Counted from the first letter of the stretch, positions 43,977 to 53,965 are shown. The stretch: 64,000 nucleotides of DNA from Acetobacter sp. (GCF_022483985.1 NZ_JAKVME010000001.1:2418001-2482000); one strand, 5' to 3'. The notes: generated by a model not told the origin, from the sequence alone. Translations and numbers: made by a program.

Positions 43977-45389
43977 TTGTTCGAATCTCTGTCCGACAAG
44001 TTTTCCGGCGTTATTGGCGATCTCGGCAAGCGTGGCACGCTGACCGAGGCCGACGTTGCGGAGGCCATGCGCGAGGTTCGGCTGGCGATGCTGGAGGCCG
44101 ACGTCGCGCTTCCGGTCGTCAAGGACTTCGTAAACAAGGTCAAGGAGCGTTCGGTCGGCGCGGAAGTGCTGGCAAGCATCTCTCCCGGTCAGGCTGTCGC
44201 CAAGATCGTCAATGATGCGCTGATCGATGCCCTTGGCGGCGCGGGCGCTGTTCCCCTGAACCTGAACGCAGCCGCGCCTGTGCCGATCCTGATGGTCGGT
44301 CTACAGGGCTCGGGCAAGACCACCACATCCGGCAAGATCGCCATGCGTCTCGCCACCCGCGAGCGCAAGAAGGTGCTGCTGGCCTCGCTCGACACGCAGC
44401 GTCCCGCCGCCCAGCTCCAGCTCCAGCAGCTCGCCGAGCGTGCGAAGGTGGCGTCGCTGCCGATCATCACTGGCCAGACGCCGGTCGAGATCGCTAACCG
44501 TGCGATGGATACGGGACGCCGAGAAGGCTATGACGTCGTCATCCTCGATACGGCGGGCCGTCTGTCCATCGACGAAGCGCTGATGGACGAAGTCCGTCAG
44601 ATCCGTGACGTCACGCACCCGGCGGAAACGCTGCTCGTCGTCGATGCGATGACGGGTCAGGACGCCGTCAACACGGCCAAGCTGTTCAACGAGGCCGTTG
44701 GCGTTTCCGGCGTTGTCATGACCCGTATGGATGGTGACGCCCGTGGCGGCGCAGCCCTTTCCATGCGTGCGATCACCGGCGCGCCGATCAAGCTGACCGG
44801 CTCGGGCGAAAAGCTGGACGCGCTGGAAGAGTTCCATCCGGAGCGTGTCGCGGGCCGTATCCTCGGCCTCGGCGACATCGCCGGACTGGTCGAAAAAGCT
44901 GCCGATACGCTCGATCAGGAAGAGGGAGAGCGGCTGGCCAAGAAGATGATGGCCGGCAAGTTCGATCTCGACGACTATGTGTCGCAGATCAAGCAGATCC
45001 AGAAGATGGGCTCGATCTCGGGCATCCTCGGGATGCTGCCGGGCATGGGCAAGATGAAGGACATGGTGGACGAGAAGAAGCTCGACACCACGATCTTCAA
45101 GAAGCATCAGGCCATCATTTCCTCCATGACCAAGGCGGAGCGCAAGACGCCCGACATCATCAAGGCGTCGCGCAAGAAGCGTATCGCCGCCGGGTCTGGA
45201 ACCACAGTTCAGGACGTCAACAAGCTGCTCAAGCAGTTCGATGACATGTCCACCATGATGAAGCGGGTCAACAAGCTCGGGCTGAAAGGCCTGATGCGAC
45301 AGGCCTCCGCGCTCATGTCCGGGGGCGGCATGCCGGGAGGCCCCGGCGGCTACCCCGGTGGTCCCGGTGGCCGGCCTCCCTTCGGCTGA
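43977..45389 (+). CDS. ffh: Signal recognition particle protein Ffh
   Basis: A 470-residue SRP GTPase that, with 4.5S RNA, targets membrane proteins to FtsY and the Sec translocon. The N domain starts FESLSDKFSGVIGDLGKRG; the G domain has the P-loop VGLQGSGKTTT, DTQRPAAQLQL, ILDTAGRLSIDE and TRMDGDARGG motifs; the M domain is Met-rich (ILGMLPGMGKMKDM, MTKAERKTPDII). The C-terminus is a Gly/Pro-rich tail (GGYPGGPGGRPPFG). The TTG at 43977 is chosen because the usual N-terminus M-F-E-S-L-S follows and GGGGA lies 8 bases upstream; a GTG at 43947 is also in frame. It heads the ffh-rpsP-rimM-trmD-rplS cluster. Confidence 0.96.
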   Translation: MFESLSDKFSGVIGDLGKRGTLTEADVAEAMREVRLAMLEADVALPVVKDFVNKVKERSVGAEVLASISPGQAVAKIVNDALIDALGGAGAVPLNLNAAAPVPILMVGLQGSGKTTTSGKIAMRLATRERKKVLLASLDTQRPAAQLQLQQLAERAKVASLPIITGQTPVEIANRAMDTGRREGYDVVILDTAGRLSIDEALMDEVRQIRDVTHPAETLLVVDAMTGQDAVNTAKLFNEAVGVSGVVMTRMDGDARGGAALSMRAITGAPIKLTGSGEKLDALEEFHPERVAGRILGLGDIAGLVEKAADTLDQEEGERLAKKMMAGKFDLDDYVSQIKQIQKMGSISGILGMLPGMGKMKDMVDEKKLDTTIFKKHQAIISSMTKAERKTPDIIKASRKKRIAAGSGTTVQDVNKLLKQFDDMSTMMKRVNKLGLKGLMRQASALMSGGGMPGGPGGYPGGPGGRPPFG

Positions 45390-45432
45390 CCTGTCCCCTT
45401 TTTTCTTTTTCTGGCTTTACCGGAGTAGTTGA

Positions 45433-45783
45433 ATGAGCCTCAAAATCCGCCTTGCACGCGCTGGTGCAAAGAAGCGTCCTTACTACCACATCGTGATCGC
45501 CGACAGCCGTTCACCGCGCGATGGTCGCTTCATCGAGAAGGTTGGCGCGTACAACCCGATGCTGCCGTCCGACCACGCCGAGCGCGTGAAGCTGCTCAAC
45601 GAGCGCATCACGCACTGGCTGTCACAGGGCGCCCTGCCGACCGACCGCGTTGCCCGCTTCCTTGGCAACGCCGGCCTGATCGCCAAGCCGACCTGGAACG
45701 AGCAGCCGAAGCAGGCAGCGCCGAAGAAGAAGGCGCAGGCTCGTGCGAAAGCCGCTGCCGCTGCTGCTGAAGCCGCAGCCTGA
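45433..45783 (+). CDS. rpsP: 30S ribosomal protein S16
   Basis: A 116-residue primary 30S assembly protein. The N-terminal [20 protein letters not shown] and the [15 protein letters not shown] segment are diagnostic. The C-terminus has the Lys/Ala-rich extension usual in Alphaproteobacteria ([14 protein letters not shown]). It lies 43 bp after ffh and about 33 bp before rimM, the conserved order. Confidence 0.98.
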   Translation: MSLKIRLARAGAKKRPYYHIVIADSRSPRDGRFIEKVGAYNPMLPSDHAERVKLLNERITHWLSQGALPTDRVARFLGNAGLIAKPTWNEQPKQAAPKKKAQARAKAAAAAAEAAA

Positions 45784-45816
45784 GGCTGAAGAAAGACCGG
45801 AAGACGCTTTCTCGCC

Positions 45817-46341
45817 ATGAACGACGCACGCATCCAGATTGGAGTGATAGGGAGGCCGCACGGTGTGCGCGGGCTTGTGCATGTGCACAGCTACGCCGCC
45901 GATGAGGACTCGCTCGTCTCCTATGGTGTGCTGACGGACGATCGTGGCGATCGCTGGACGCTGAGCTGGCGTTCGGGCGGTGTGGCGGAACTGCGCGACG
46001 CGCAGGGAAAGCCGCTTGCCGACCGGACGGCGGCGCAGGCGCTGGTCAACCGCAAGCTCTATGTCAGCCGTGACGTGCTGCCCGAGCCGGACGAAGAAGA
46101 GTTCTATCACAGTGACCTGCTTGGTCTGGACGCTGTGGAAGACGGAGTTTCGCTCGGCAGGGTCGTCACGGTGCATGATTATGGCGCGGGCACGAGTCTC
46201 GAACTCGATACCGGCCTGATCGTGCCTTTCTCCAGGGTCTGTGTTCCCGAAATCGATTTTCCCAGCCGCCGCATGACAGTCGTGCGACCGGTCGAGGTGA
46301 TCGGTGAGGAAGAGCAGACGCCGAAAAGGGAAAAGGCATGA
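45817..46341 (+). CDS. rimM: Ribosome maturation factor RimM
   Basis: A 174-residue 30S processing factor that binds S19. The N-terminal [21 protein letters not shown] and C-terminal PRC-barrel region ([15 protein letters not shown]...[12 protein letters not shown]) match the family. Its TGA overlaps the ATG of trmD (ATGA), indicating translational coupling. Confidence 0.95.
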   Translation: MNDARIQIGVIGRPHGVRGLVHVHSYAADEDSLVSYGVLTDDRGDRWTLSWRSGGVAELRDAQGKPLADRTAAQALVNRKLYVSRDVLPEPDEEEFYHSDLLGLDAVEDGVSLGRVVTVHDYGAGTSLELDTGLIVPFSRVCVPEIDFPSRRMTVVRPVEVIGEEEQTPKREKA

Positions 46342-47066
46342 GCTGGACGGCGACGATCCTCACCCTGTTCCCCGAGATGTTTCCGGGACCGCTCGGCCAG
46401 TCGCTGGCCGGTCGGGCTCTGGAGAACGGAACGTGGAACTGCGATGTGCGCGATCTACGGGCCTTCGGGCTCGGACGTCATAACGCCGTGGACGACACAC
46501 CTTTCGGAGGTGGTGCAGGCATGGTGATGCGTGCGGACGTGGTGGATACGGCGCTGGCCTCCGTCTCTCGGCAGGATGGCGCTCCGTGCGTCTATCTGAC
46601 CCCGCGTGGCCGTCCTCTGACTCAGGCCGATATCCGTCGTTACACGGCGGGACCGGGCGTGACCCTGCTTTGCGGGCGTTACGAAGGGGTGGACGAACGC
46701 GTTCTGGAAGCACGCTCCATCGAGCAGGTCTCGATCGGCGATTATGTGCTTTCGGGCGGGGAGACGGCGGCGCTGGTGCTGCTGGATGCCTGCGTGCGGC
46801 TGCTGCCCGGCGTCATGGGCTCTGCGGAAAGCGGTGTCGAGGAAAGCTTTTCCGACGGTCTTCTTGAATACCCTCTCTATACCCGCCCCGCCGAATGGCA
46901 GGGCCGTACGGTGCCGGACGTCCTTCTGTCCGGAAACCACGCGGCCATCGCCCGCTGGCGGCGCGATCAATCCGAGCGGGTCACGCGCGAGCGTCGGCCC
47001 GACCTGTGGGCAGCCCATCTGTCGCACAGTTCCAGACCATCCGTTCAGGAAGGACAGTCCCTATGA
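46338..47066 (+). CDS. trmD: tRNA (guanine-N1)-methyltransferase
   Basis: A 242-residue SPOUT methyltransferase that makes m1G37 in tRNAs reading CNN codons and prevents +1 frameshifts. Motifs seen: [49 protein letters not shown], the knot region [19 protein letters not shown], and [12 protein letters not shown]. It overlaps rimM and rplS by 4 bases each. Confidence 0.97.
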   Translation: MSWTATILTLFPEMFPGPLGQSLAGRALENGTWNCDVRDLRAFGLGRHNAVDDTPFGGGAGMVMRADVVDTALASVSRQDGAPCVYLTPRGRPLTQADIRRYTAGPGVTLLCGRYEGVDERVLEARSIEQVSIGDYVLSGGETAALVLLDACVRLLPGVMGSAESGVEESFSDGLLEYPLYTRPAEWQGRTVPDVLLSGNHAAIARWRRDQSERVTRERRPDLWAAHLSHSSRPSVQEGQSL

Positions 47067-47461
47067 ACATCATCCAGCAGTACGAGGCCGACGAAATCGC
47101 CCGCCTCACCACGATCCGCGCAGTGCCTGAGTTCCAGGCTGGCGACACCGTTCGCGTGTCCGTCCGCGTCAAGGAAGGCGAGCGCGAGCGCGTTCAGGCT
47201 TACGAAGGCGTTGTCATCGCCCGCTCCAACAAGGGCCTGAACAGCAACTTCACGGTTCGCAAGATTTCCAACGGTGAAGGCGTGGAGCGTGTATTCCCGC
47301 TTTACTCGCCGACGCTTTCTGAAATCGTCGTCGTCCGTCGCGGCAAGGTGCGTCGTGCGAAGCTGTATTATCTGCGTGGCCGTAGCGGCAAGTCCGCCCG
47401 TATCGCCGAGCGTCCCCGTGACACGGCGGCTCCGGCAGCCAAGGCAAAAGCCAGCGCCTGA
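47063..47461 (+). CDS. rplS: 50S ribosomal protein L19
   Basis: A 132-residue protein at the 30S/50S interface. The family pattern includes [40 protein letters not shown] and [13 protein letters not shown]. The frame is open upstream inside trmD, but the ATG at 47063, overlapping the trmD stop (ATGA), gives the normal protein. A terminator-like hairpin follows 11 bases after the stop. Confidence 0.97.
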   Translation: MNIIQQYEADEIARLTTIRAVPEFQAGDTVRVSVRVKEGERERVQAYEGVVIARSNKGLNSNFTVRKISNGEGVERVFPLYSPTLSEIVVVRRGKVRRAKLYYLRGRSGKSARIAERPRDTAAPAAKAKASA

Positions 47462-47472
47462 TCCATATGGTT

Positions 47473-47510
47473 TCTCTCCGGGAGTCCCCTTATCAGGGCT
47501 TCCGGAGAGA
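47473..47510 (+). terminator. Terminator-like hairpin after rplS
   Basis: TCTCTCCGG (47473-47481) pairs with CCGGAGAGA (47502-47510) around a 20-base loop with an extra CCC/GGG pair. The tail (CTGGTTTGC) is not very T-rich. It ends the ffh-rplS cluster. Confidence 0.6.
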
Positions 47511-47724
47511 CTGGTTTGCACAATGCTGTCGTGACAGCGTTGTGTCAGTCATCGCCGATGACTGACACTATGGCGAGCGATCAGGCTCTGATCCCTTGCC
47601 CCGATTTCCTGAAATACAGCGTGAACCTTACGGCTTCTGACCGAATCCCGTCAGAGTGCCGCATCTCTCCGCACAAAATCACAGTTCATTCAGCAATGCG
47701 GACAACCGATGCCCTCCCTTCCAT

Positions 47725-49035
47725 TTACGGAGTCAGGGCAAAACGTGGAGGTCTGCGTTTTCTCTCGGTCGCCGTTGACGCGGCTCGCAGACGTGTCGGC
47801 TTTACCTTTGGTGGCGATTCCCAGCCAAACACACTCCGACCACCATATGTATGGGACTGCGCCCTTTCAGCCGCAATATGTTCATCAAGCGATGGACCCG
47901 ACACCCATTGCTCCAGACGTCGTGCCTGAGCGTCCAGCCTGCGGATGGCCTCAAGCCGTTCGTCATTTCCCAGACTGGCCTGTTCCACAGCGCCTTTCAG
48001 CATGGCGATGGTGCGGTCATACACGTCCGTCGGCACAGGAAAAGGGTGACGGTCTTTCCCACCATGCGCCATGGAAAAACGGGCGGGATCGGCAAAGCGG
48101 CAGGGCGCTCCATGCACAACCTCCGCCACCATCGCCAGTGCTTCCACGGTTCGGGCTCCCACGCCCGGCGTCAGCAGCAGATCCTGAAAGTCCTCCGGCC
48201 CACGGTCCGCCGCTGCGGCGAGAGCACCGTGCAGGCGACGGAGCATCACGTCGCCAGAGCGCACATCATGATGTTCCGGCATGACCAGATGCGGCAGCAT
48301 CCCCTGCTCCGGGGCGTTCTGCTCGGCGGCTCTCAGGGCGGATACTTCACGCGCCACCCTGTCCGGCCCCAGATCACGCAGCAGGTCCAGTTGCGCGACA
48401 CGACTCCTGTCGGCGCGTTTGTCCGCAAGATTGACGATATTCCCCAGCGGTTTTCCGTCAATGGCGCTGTGAGGATCAGCGACGAAGCTGGTCAGCCCTT
48501 CCGACAGCCAGTGATAACGGCGGGCATAACGGCTTTCCCCGTTCATTCCCTGCTGCACGACCACCCAGCGGCCATCATCCGCGAGAACGAAGCTGTGCAG
48601 ATACAGATCAAACCCGTCCTGAACCGCGGCGCTGTCCACCTTGGCGACCAGACGACTCGCACGCGCCAGCGCTGCGCCATCCAGACCGGTCAGGTCGGCA
48701 ACGGCCGTCAGCTCATCCGGCGTATTGCGGGAATGCCGTCCCCGGCCGCCGCACACATGCAGGCCCAGTTCGCCAGACAAGGGCGCCAGCCCACGTTTCA
48801 GAGCCCCCATGACACTCGTTGTAATACCGGACGAATGCCAGTCCATGCCCATGACAGCGCCGAAGGACTGGAACCAGAATGGATGGGCCAGACGCCGCAG
48901 AAATTCATCGCGTCCGTAATGATGGACAATCGCCTGTGTGATCACGGCACCCAGACTGCTCATCCGATCCGCGAGCCACTGTGGCACACGTCCGCCATGC
49001 AGCGGCATGTCGGCGCTTCCGGATCGACGCGTCAT
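47725..49035 (-). CDS. DUF763 family protein
   Basis: A 436-residue protein of the DUF763 family, known mainly from archaea and scattered bacteria and without an established function. Characteristic segments are the N-terminal PLHGGRVPQWLADRMSSLG, HPFWFQSFGAVMGMDWHSSGITTSVMGALKRGL, a GLHVCGGRGRHSRNTP motif, and VVVQQGMNGESRYARRYHW. A helix-hairpin-helix-like stretch (DLLLTPGVGARTVEALAMVAEV) suggests nucleic-acid binding. The ATG at 49035 is used; a GTG two codons earlier is in frame. The gene converges on the rplS cluster. Function is unknown. Confidence 0.85.
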   Translation of the reverse strand: MTRRSGSADMPLHGGRVPQWLADRMSSLGAVITQAIVHHYGRDEFLRRLAHPFWFQSFGAVMGMDWHSSGITTSVMGALKRGLAPLSGELGLHVCGGRGRHSRNTPDELTAVADLTGLDGAALARASRLVAKVDSAAVQDGFDLYLHSFVLADDGRWVVVQQGMNGESRYARRYHWLSEGLTSFVADPHSAIDGKPLGNIVNLADKRADRSRVAQLDLLRDLGPDRVAREVSALRAAEQNAPEQGMLPHLVMPEHHDVRSGDVMLRRLHGALAAAADRGPEDFQDLLLTPGVGARTVEALAMVAEVVHGAPCRFADPARFSMAHGGKDRHPFPVPTDVYDRTIAMLKGAVEQASLGNDERLEAIRRLDAQARRLEQWVSGPSLDEHIAAERAQSHTYGGRSVFGWESPPKVKPTRLRAASTATERKRRPPRFALTP

Positions 49036-49346
49036 GGTCACTTCATCCTGCTTCCGTACTGTCGGGCAGGTTATCAGCTATTGATGATGTTTGATATCGC
49101 ACATCAGCGACGGGATGCGTCCGACTGACGCTTCAGAGCAGCTCTGCTGACCAACGGACAGGACAGGGCCCCTCACATAAATGGCCGTCATTCCGGTCGA
49201 CTGAACAGGAAATGGGACGGGTGAGAGCGAAAGACGCCTGAGGCGATCCACGCCTGTTTCAGAAACAGTTGCAGAAACACCCCCGACGAGAATCCAGACC
49301 GATTCAGGACGCTCCGGGCCGCAGCCCGGAGCGAGTGGGCAAAATC
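49036..49346. other. Intergenic region with pstS terminator
   Basis: About 310 bp separate the pstS stop from the DUF763 start; both genes read leftward. It contains the GC-rich pstS hairpin at 49310-49333 and small inverted repeats such as CTGTTTC/GAAACAG near 49253. No gene is supported. Confidence 0.45.
49310..49333 (-). terminator. GC-rich hairpin downstream of pstS
   Basis: CGCTCCGGGC (49310-49319) and GCCCGGAGCG (49324-49333) form a perfect 10-bp stem with a 4-base loop, 13 bases past the pstS stop codon. There is no T-run, so it may terminate weakly or protect the abundant pstS mRNA. Confidence 0.65.
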
Positions 49347-50363
49347 TTATTTCTTGCCCGGATAACCGGCTTCGATCTTCTGCTTCACGCTCTCAGGCAG
49401 AGCAACGTAGTCGAGCTTCTGCGCCGTGACATCGCCTGTGCGGAAAGAATGATCGAAGAACTTGTAGACAGCCGCGGCGCGACCAGCGTCTTTCGGGTTG
49501 GTCGGAACCAGAACGAACGTCGCGGAGACGATCGGCCACACGTTCTTGCCAGCGCCGTTCAGCAGATCGACAGCGAAGTGCGAGGCATGATCCCAGTCGG
49601 CCGAGGCCGCAGCGGCGGAGAAGCTGCCGAGATCAGGAGAGACGAATTCGCCGTCCTTGTCCTGAAGCTGGGCCGTCGGGATGCTGTTGCGACGGGCATA
49701 GGCATACTCGACGTAGCCGATAGCGCCCTCGGTTGCACGCACAGACGAACCAACACCGTCATTGCCACGTGCGCCAGCACCACCAGCCCACTGAACGGAC
49801 GTCGCCGCGCCGACCTGATCTTTCCAGTCAGCGGACATCTTGGTCAGGTAGGATGTGAACACGAAGGTCGTGCCGGAGCCATCAGCGCGATGCACGGGCG
49901 CAATGGCGGTATCCGGCAGAGAGACACCCGGGTTGAGGGCCACGATCTTCGGGTCATTCCAGTTGGAAATCTTGCCGAGATAGATTTCTGCGAGGACTGC
50001 GCCGCTCAGCTTCAGCTGGTTGGACGCAACACCCGGAATGTTGACGATCGGCACGATACCGCCAATGACCGTCGGGAACTGATAAAGAGCGGCGGAAGCC
50101 AGCTTGCTGTCAGCCATCGGTGCGTCAGAAGCGCCGAAATCAACCGTGCGGGCCGTGACCAGATTCTGACCGGCGCTGGAACCAACGCTCTGGTAGTTCA
50201 GGGAAACGCCAATTGCCGACTTCGCGCCGTCGCCCCATGCCTGATAGATCGGCGCGGCAAAGCTTGAACCGGCGCCGGTGATGTCGGCGGCATGCGCCTG
50301 ATGGACCATAACCGGTGCTGCCGTCAGCAGAAGGGCGGCAAGAAAACGGGTCTTGTTGAGCAT
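49347..50363 (-). CDS. pstS: Phosphate ABC transporter substrate-binding protein
   Basis: A 338-residue periplasmic phosphate-binding protein of the high-affinity Pst system. It has a Sec signal (NKTRFLAALLLTAAPVMVHQAHA). The mature start ADITGAGSSFAAPIYQAW, the SVGSSAGQNLV and DFGASDAPM phosphate-binding segments, and VHRADGSGTTFVFTSYL are diagnostic. The ATG at 50363 has GGAG 7 bases upstream. It is the last gene of the pst/pho group rather than the first, with a 150-bp gap that may carry its own promoter. Confidence 0.96.
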   Translation of the reverse strand: MLNKTRFLAALLLTAAPVMVHQAHAADITGAGSSFAAPIYQAWGDGAKSAIGVSLNYQSVGSSAGQNLVTARTVDFGASDAPMADSKLASAALYQFPTVIGGIVPIVNIPGVASNQLKLSGAVLAEIYLGKISNWNDPKIVALNPGVSLPDTAIAPVHRADGSGTTFVFTSYLTKMSADWKDQVGAATSVQWAGGAGARGNDGVGSSVRATEGAIGYVEYAYARRNSIPTAQLQDKDGEFVSPDLGSFSAAAASADWDHASHFAVDLLNGAGKNVWPIVSATFVLVPTNPKDAGRAAAVYKFFDHSFRTGDVTAQKLDYVALPESVKQKIEAGYPGKK

Positions 50364-50447
50364 TCCCAACTCCATTGAAATAGCGCAGCAGCCGATGGGA
50401 CAGGGCTGCCGATGCATCGCTCTACCGCACGACGGCCACGAGGGAAA

Positions 50448-50465
50448 ATGATGTCTTGATGACAA
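50448..50465 (-). promoter_or_regulatory. Possible Pho box upstream of pstS
   Basis: Read leftward, TTGTCAT-CAAG-ACATCAT has the 7-4-7 layout of a Pho box. The first half matches CTGTCAT in 6 of 7 positions, the second in 4 of 7. It lies about 85 bases before the pstS start. A weak candidate only. Confidence 0.3.
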
Positions 50466-50515
50466 TTCCTCTTCCCGGAGACTGACGTCATAAGGTCCAG
50501 ACGACAGGAACGGCG

Positions 50516-51706
50516 TTATCCGGCCTGCAAGGACGGTCTGTGCACCGCTTCCCGCACGCAGGGCAGCCAGACTTCGCACCGCGTACCGTGCCCGATCCGG
50601 CTGGCGATATCCAGATGGCCATCATGCCGATCCACGATATGCCGGACAATCGCCAGACCCAGTCCGTAACCGGAAGCATTGCGATGTCCTTCCACCCTGT
50701 AGAACCGCTCGGTCAGACGGGGCAGATGTTCCTCGGCAATGCCGACACCGTTATCCTCCACAACAAAGGCCACGCCGGGAAGGCCACGGAGCACTTTCTG
50801 GGCGACGGAGAGCTGGATTCTCACGGCGCGTCCGTCCGCACCTGCATATTTCACAGCATTTTCAATGAGGTTCACAAGCACCCGGATGATCTGCTCCTGA
50901 TCGCCGGGGACCATCACGTCGGCCGCGTCAGCATCCAGTTCGACATGCCGTGCTGCGCAAAGGCTACCCAGTTCATCGCGGACAAGCTCGACGACCTGTC
51001 TCGCATTCATGACACCACGTGGCTTGCGATGCTCAAGCATTTCCACGCGGGACAGTTCCAGCAACTGCTCGATCAGACGCTGCATCCGGTGCGCCTGCGT
51101 CGCCATGATCGTCAGAAACTGCTGCTGGGCGACCGGGTCATCGGCGGCCGGGCCACGCAGGGTTTCAATAAAACCGATCAGCGCTGTCAGCGGCGTGCGC
51201 AGTTCGTGGCTGGCATAGGCGACGAAATCTGAACGCATCCGCTCCACGGCGTCCCTGTCCGAGCAGTCCGTCAGAATGGCCAGAATGTGGGCCGGACCGA
51301 TTGCCAGCAGTTCGGGAAGGAGGCGGAGATCGACCCGCACGACCCGGCGCACCGGCACGGTTAGAACGAATTCGGTGCTGGACTGGACCGTTACGCCATT
51401 GAGGTGACGCATGGATGAGAACACATCCGGGTAACGCATGATCGTGCCGAGCGCATCGCCAAACGCTTCACGCGCTTCAATATTGGCGAAGCGGGGTGCG
51501 CCATGTCCGTCCAGAAGAACCGCAGCCTGAGGAAGCAGATCAAGCACTTCCTCCAGAGACACCGAGGCGGTGCCGACCTCCTCCCTGCGCGCCCGCAGGC
51601 TGCCCGGCAGCACCCGTGAAAGGCTGCGTCCCCGCAGGAACCATCCGGCCAGTCCCCCCATCAGCCAGACAGGGAGCAGACAGGCCGCGATGCCTGCCGC
51701 CGTCAT
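50516..51706 (-). CDS. phoR: Phosphate regulon sensor histidine kinase PhoR
   Basis: A 396-residue kinase with one N-terminal membrane helix (about 4-24), a PAS-like domain (about 52-145), a HisKA site with His167 in YASHELRTPLTALIGF, and an ATPase domain (N-box NLIENAVKYAG, G1 EDNGVGIA, G2 GYGLGLAIV). PhoR phosphorylates PhoB when phosphate is scarce and is held inactive through PhoU and the Pst transporter. It follows phoB by 30 bases. Assignment to PhoR rests on both domain structure and position. Confidence 0.93.
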   Translation of the reverse strand: MTAAGIAACLLPVWLMGGLAGWFLRGRSLSRVLPGSLRARREEVGTASVSLEEVLDLLPQAAVLLDGHGAPRFANIEAREAFGDALGTIMRYPDVFSSMRHLNGVTVQSSTEFVLTVPVRRVVRVDLRLLPELLAIGPAHILAILTDCSDRDAVERMRSDFVAYASHELRTPLTALIGFIETLRGPAADDPVAQQQFLTIMATQAHRMQRLIEQLLELSRVEMLEHRKPRGVMNARQVVELVRDELGSLCAARHVELDADAADVMVPGDQEQIIRVLVNLIENAVKYAGADGRAVRIQLSVAQKVLRGLPGVAFVVEDNGVGIAEEHLPRLTERFYRVEGHRNASGYGLGLAIVRHIVDRHDGHLDIASRIGHGTRCEVWLPCVREAVHRPSLQAG

Positions 51707-51736
51707 CTCCCGTCCTTTCCGGCAAACGCGGCGATG

Positions 51737-52447
51737 TTATTCGTCCTCGCTGTCCAGAGCGTAACCTGCTGAACGCACGGTGCGGATCAGATCCTTCTCG
51801 TCGGGACCATTGATCTCCTTGCGGAGCCGCCGGATATGCACATCCACAGTGCGGATTTCGACGTGGATGTTCTCGCCCCAGATCGAACGGAGGATCTCCT
51901 CACGTGAGAACACCCGGCCGGGACGACGCATGAAGAACTCAAGCAGACGGAATTCCGTCGGCCCAAGCTGCACGGAGCGGCCGCCGCGCTCCACACGATG
52001 CTTGACCAGATCCAGCACGATGTCCTCGAACGCCAGCGTCTCCGCCGGTGTCTGCGTCCGGCGCAGGAGCGCGCGGATACGGGCCTCAAGCGTCGCCATG
52101 CTGACGGGTTTGGTCAGATAGTCATCCGCGCCGGTCTCAAGGCCACGGATGGCGTCCGTTTCCTCGGCACGGGCCGTCAGCATGATGATGGGCAGTTCGT
52201 GCCCCCCCGGCGTGGCGCGAAAACGCCGACACAGGTCAAGACCGCTCACGCCGCCGGGCAGCATCCAGTCCAGCAGGACCAGAGCGGGACGAAAGCTGGA
52301 GAAGGCAGCCTGCGCGGCTTCGCTGTCGCCCGCAACCTCGACCCGGTATCCCTGCTTTTCCAGATTGTAGCGCAGCATGACCTGCAACGCAGGATCATCC
52401 TCCACGACAAGGATGCGTAATCCGCTGTTACCGGAGGTCTCCGACAT
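51737..52447 (-). CDS. phoB: Phosphate regulon response regulator PhoB
   Basis: A 236-residue OmpR-family regulator. The receiver domain starts RILVVEDDPALQVML and has the phospho-acceptor Asp60 in LVLLDWMLPG and the conserved Lys in DYLTKPVSM. The C-terminal winged helix includes LGPTEFRLLEFFMRRPGRVFSREEIL and IRTVDVHIRRLRKEI. The ATG at 52447 is preferred to a longer frame because the family N-terminus begins here. It activates pst genes under phosphate limitation and starts 7 bases after phoU. Confidence 0.95.
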   Translation of the reverse strand: MSETSGNSGLRILVVEDDPALQVMLRYNLEKQGYRVEVAGDSEAAQAAFSSFRPALVLLDWMLPGGVSGLDLCRRFRATPGGHELPIIMLTARAEETDAIRGLETGADDYLTKPVSMATLEARIRALLRRTQTPAETLAFEDIVLDLVKHRVERGGRSVQLGPTEFRLLEFFMRRPGRVFSREEILRSIWGENIHVEIRTVDVHIRRLRKEINGPDEKDLIRTVRSAGYALDSEDE

Positions 52448-52454
52448 CCTGCCC

Positions 52455-53156
52455 TCAGGAAGCAGCAGGATAGGAACGACCGCCGCGTGGGCGGACGGCG
52501 GGGAGCATCTCACCTGTCACGGCATAATAGACGCGTTCGGCGATGTTCGTCGTATGGTCGCCGATGCGCTCAAGATTCTTCGCCACGAACAGCAGATGGA
52601 TGCAGGTGCCGATATTGCGGGGATCTTCCATCATGTAGGTCATCAGCTCACGGAACATGGCCGTGTAGAGTTCGTCGACCGCCGTGTCGGACTGCCAGAC
52701 CGCGACAGCGCCATCCCGGTCCTTGGTGGTCAGGGCGTCAATGGCGCGGCGCAGGTTGTTCTGCACCAGATGACCCATGTTCCGCAGTCCGACCAGAGAG
52801 ATGTTGCCTTCCGTCTCCAGCTTCATGGCGCGGCGGGCGATGGAGGAAGCATAATCGCCAATCCGCTCCAGATCGCCGGTGATCTTCAGCGCCGCGACAA
52901 TGGTGCGGAGATCGACGGCCATCGGCGAGCGCAGGGCGAGAATACGAATCGCCAGAGCCTCCGCCTCCCGTTCCAGCTCGTCGACTTCCGGATCAAGCTC
53001 GGGTGGTTCCAGAGCCGCTTCCTCATCGCCATCCACGACGGCCTTGACGGCCTGTGCGGTCTGGCGCTCGACCAGACCGCCCATGCGGGCCATCAGACTG
53101 CCGAGATGCTCAAGCTCCTGCTCGTAGCTTTTGACGGTATGTGTCGATTCAGTCAT
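52455..53156 (-). CDS. phoU: Phosphate-specific transport system accessory protein PhoU
   Basis: A 233-residue all-helical metal-binding protein that links Pst transporter state to PhoR. Two PhoU repeats are visible, each with an E/DxxxD metal signature: LVERQTAQAVKAVVDGDEEA, GDLERIGDYASSIARRAMKL and KNLERIGDHTTNIAERVYY. The start at 53156 gives the usual N-terminus (MTESTHTVKSYEQELEHL). It lies 13 bases after pstB. Confidence 0.96.
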   Translation of the reverse strand: MTESTHTVKSYEQELEHLGSLMARMGGLVERQTAQAVKAVVDGDEEAALEPPELDPEVDELEREAEALAIRILALRSPMAVDLRTIVAALKITGDLERIGDYASSIARRAMKLETEGNISLVGLRNMGHLVQNNLRRAIDALTTKDRDGAVAVWQSDTAVDELYTAMFRELMTYMMEDPRNIGTCIHLLFVAKNLERIGDHTTNIAERVYYAVTGEMLPAVRPRGGRSYPAAS

Positions 53157-53169
53157 CGCCCTGCTCTCC

Positions 53170-53961
53170 TCAGCCGAATCGGCCGGTGATGTAATCCTGC
53201 GTCCGGGTTTCTTTCGGCGCGGTGAACATCCGGTCAGTGCTGTCCATTTCCACGAGTTCACCCAGATAAAAGAACGCAACCTGATCCGCGCAGCGTGCGG
53301 CCTGCTGCATGTTGTGCGTCACGATGGCGATGGTAAACTCTTTCTTGAGTTCATCCAGAAGCTCCTCGATACGCGCCGTGGAGACAGGATCGAGCGCACT
53401 GGTCGGTTCATCAAGCAGAACCACTTCCGGTCGGGTTGCGATCGTGCGGGCAATGCAGAGACGCTGCTGCTGGCCGCCTGACAGGGCGGTCGCGGAAGCC
53501 TTCAGACGATCCTTCACCTCTGCCCACAGGGCGACGCGTCGCAGCACGTCCTCGACACGCCCGTCCATCTCGGAGCGGGAGAGCTTTTCATGCAGCTTCA
53601 CGCCGAAGGCGATGTTGTCATAGATCGACATCGGAAAAGGCGTCGGCTTCTGGAAAACCATGCCCACGCGGGCGCGCAACCGGTTGAGATCGACGCCGGG
53701 ACCGATGATGTTGCGCCCGTCAAAGACGACCTCGCCGGTCGCCCGCTGGCCGGGATAGAGGTCATACATCCGGTTGAGGATACGGAGCAGGGTCGACTTG
53801 CCGCAGCCGGAAGGACCGATCATCCCCGTGACCTTGCGACGGGCGAAATCCATGGAGATGTTACGAAGCGCCTTGTGCTCTCCGTAATAGAAATCGAGCC
53901 CCTTCACAGAAATGGCCGGTTTTTCCATCACAGCCTGTCCGCTGTCTGTCTGGGTGGTCAT
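53170..53961 (-). CDS. pstB: Phosphate ABC transporter ATP-binding protein
   Basis: A 263-residue ABC ATPase. Walker A is GPSGCGKST, the signature motif is [14 protein letters not shown], Walker B is [13 protein letters not shown], and the H-loop is IVTHNMQQA. The PstB type is marked by [21 protein letters not shown] and [13 protein letters not shown]. The ATG at 53961 has GGGAG 9 bases upstream. It begins 4 bases after the pstA stop. Confidence 0.97.
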   Translation of the reverse strand: MTTQTDSGQAVMEKPAISVKGLDFYYGEHKALRNISMDFARRKVTGMIGPSGCGKSTLLRILNRMYDLYPGQRATGEVVFDGRNIIGPGVDLNRLRARVGMVFQKPTPFPMSIYDNIAFGVKLHEKLSRSEMDGRVEDVLRRVALWAEVKDRLKASATALSGGQQQRLCIARTIATRPEVVLLDEPTSALDPVSTARIEELLDELKKEFTIAIVTHNMQQAARCADQVAFFYLGELVEMDSTDRMFTAPKETRTQDYITGRFG

Positions 53962-53965
53962 TCGT

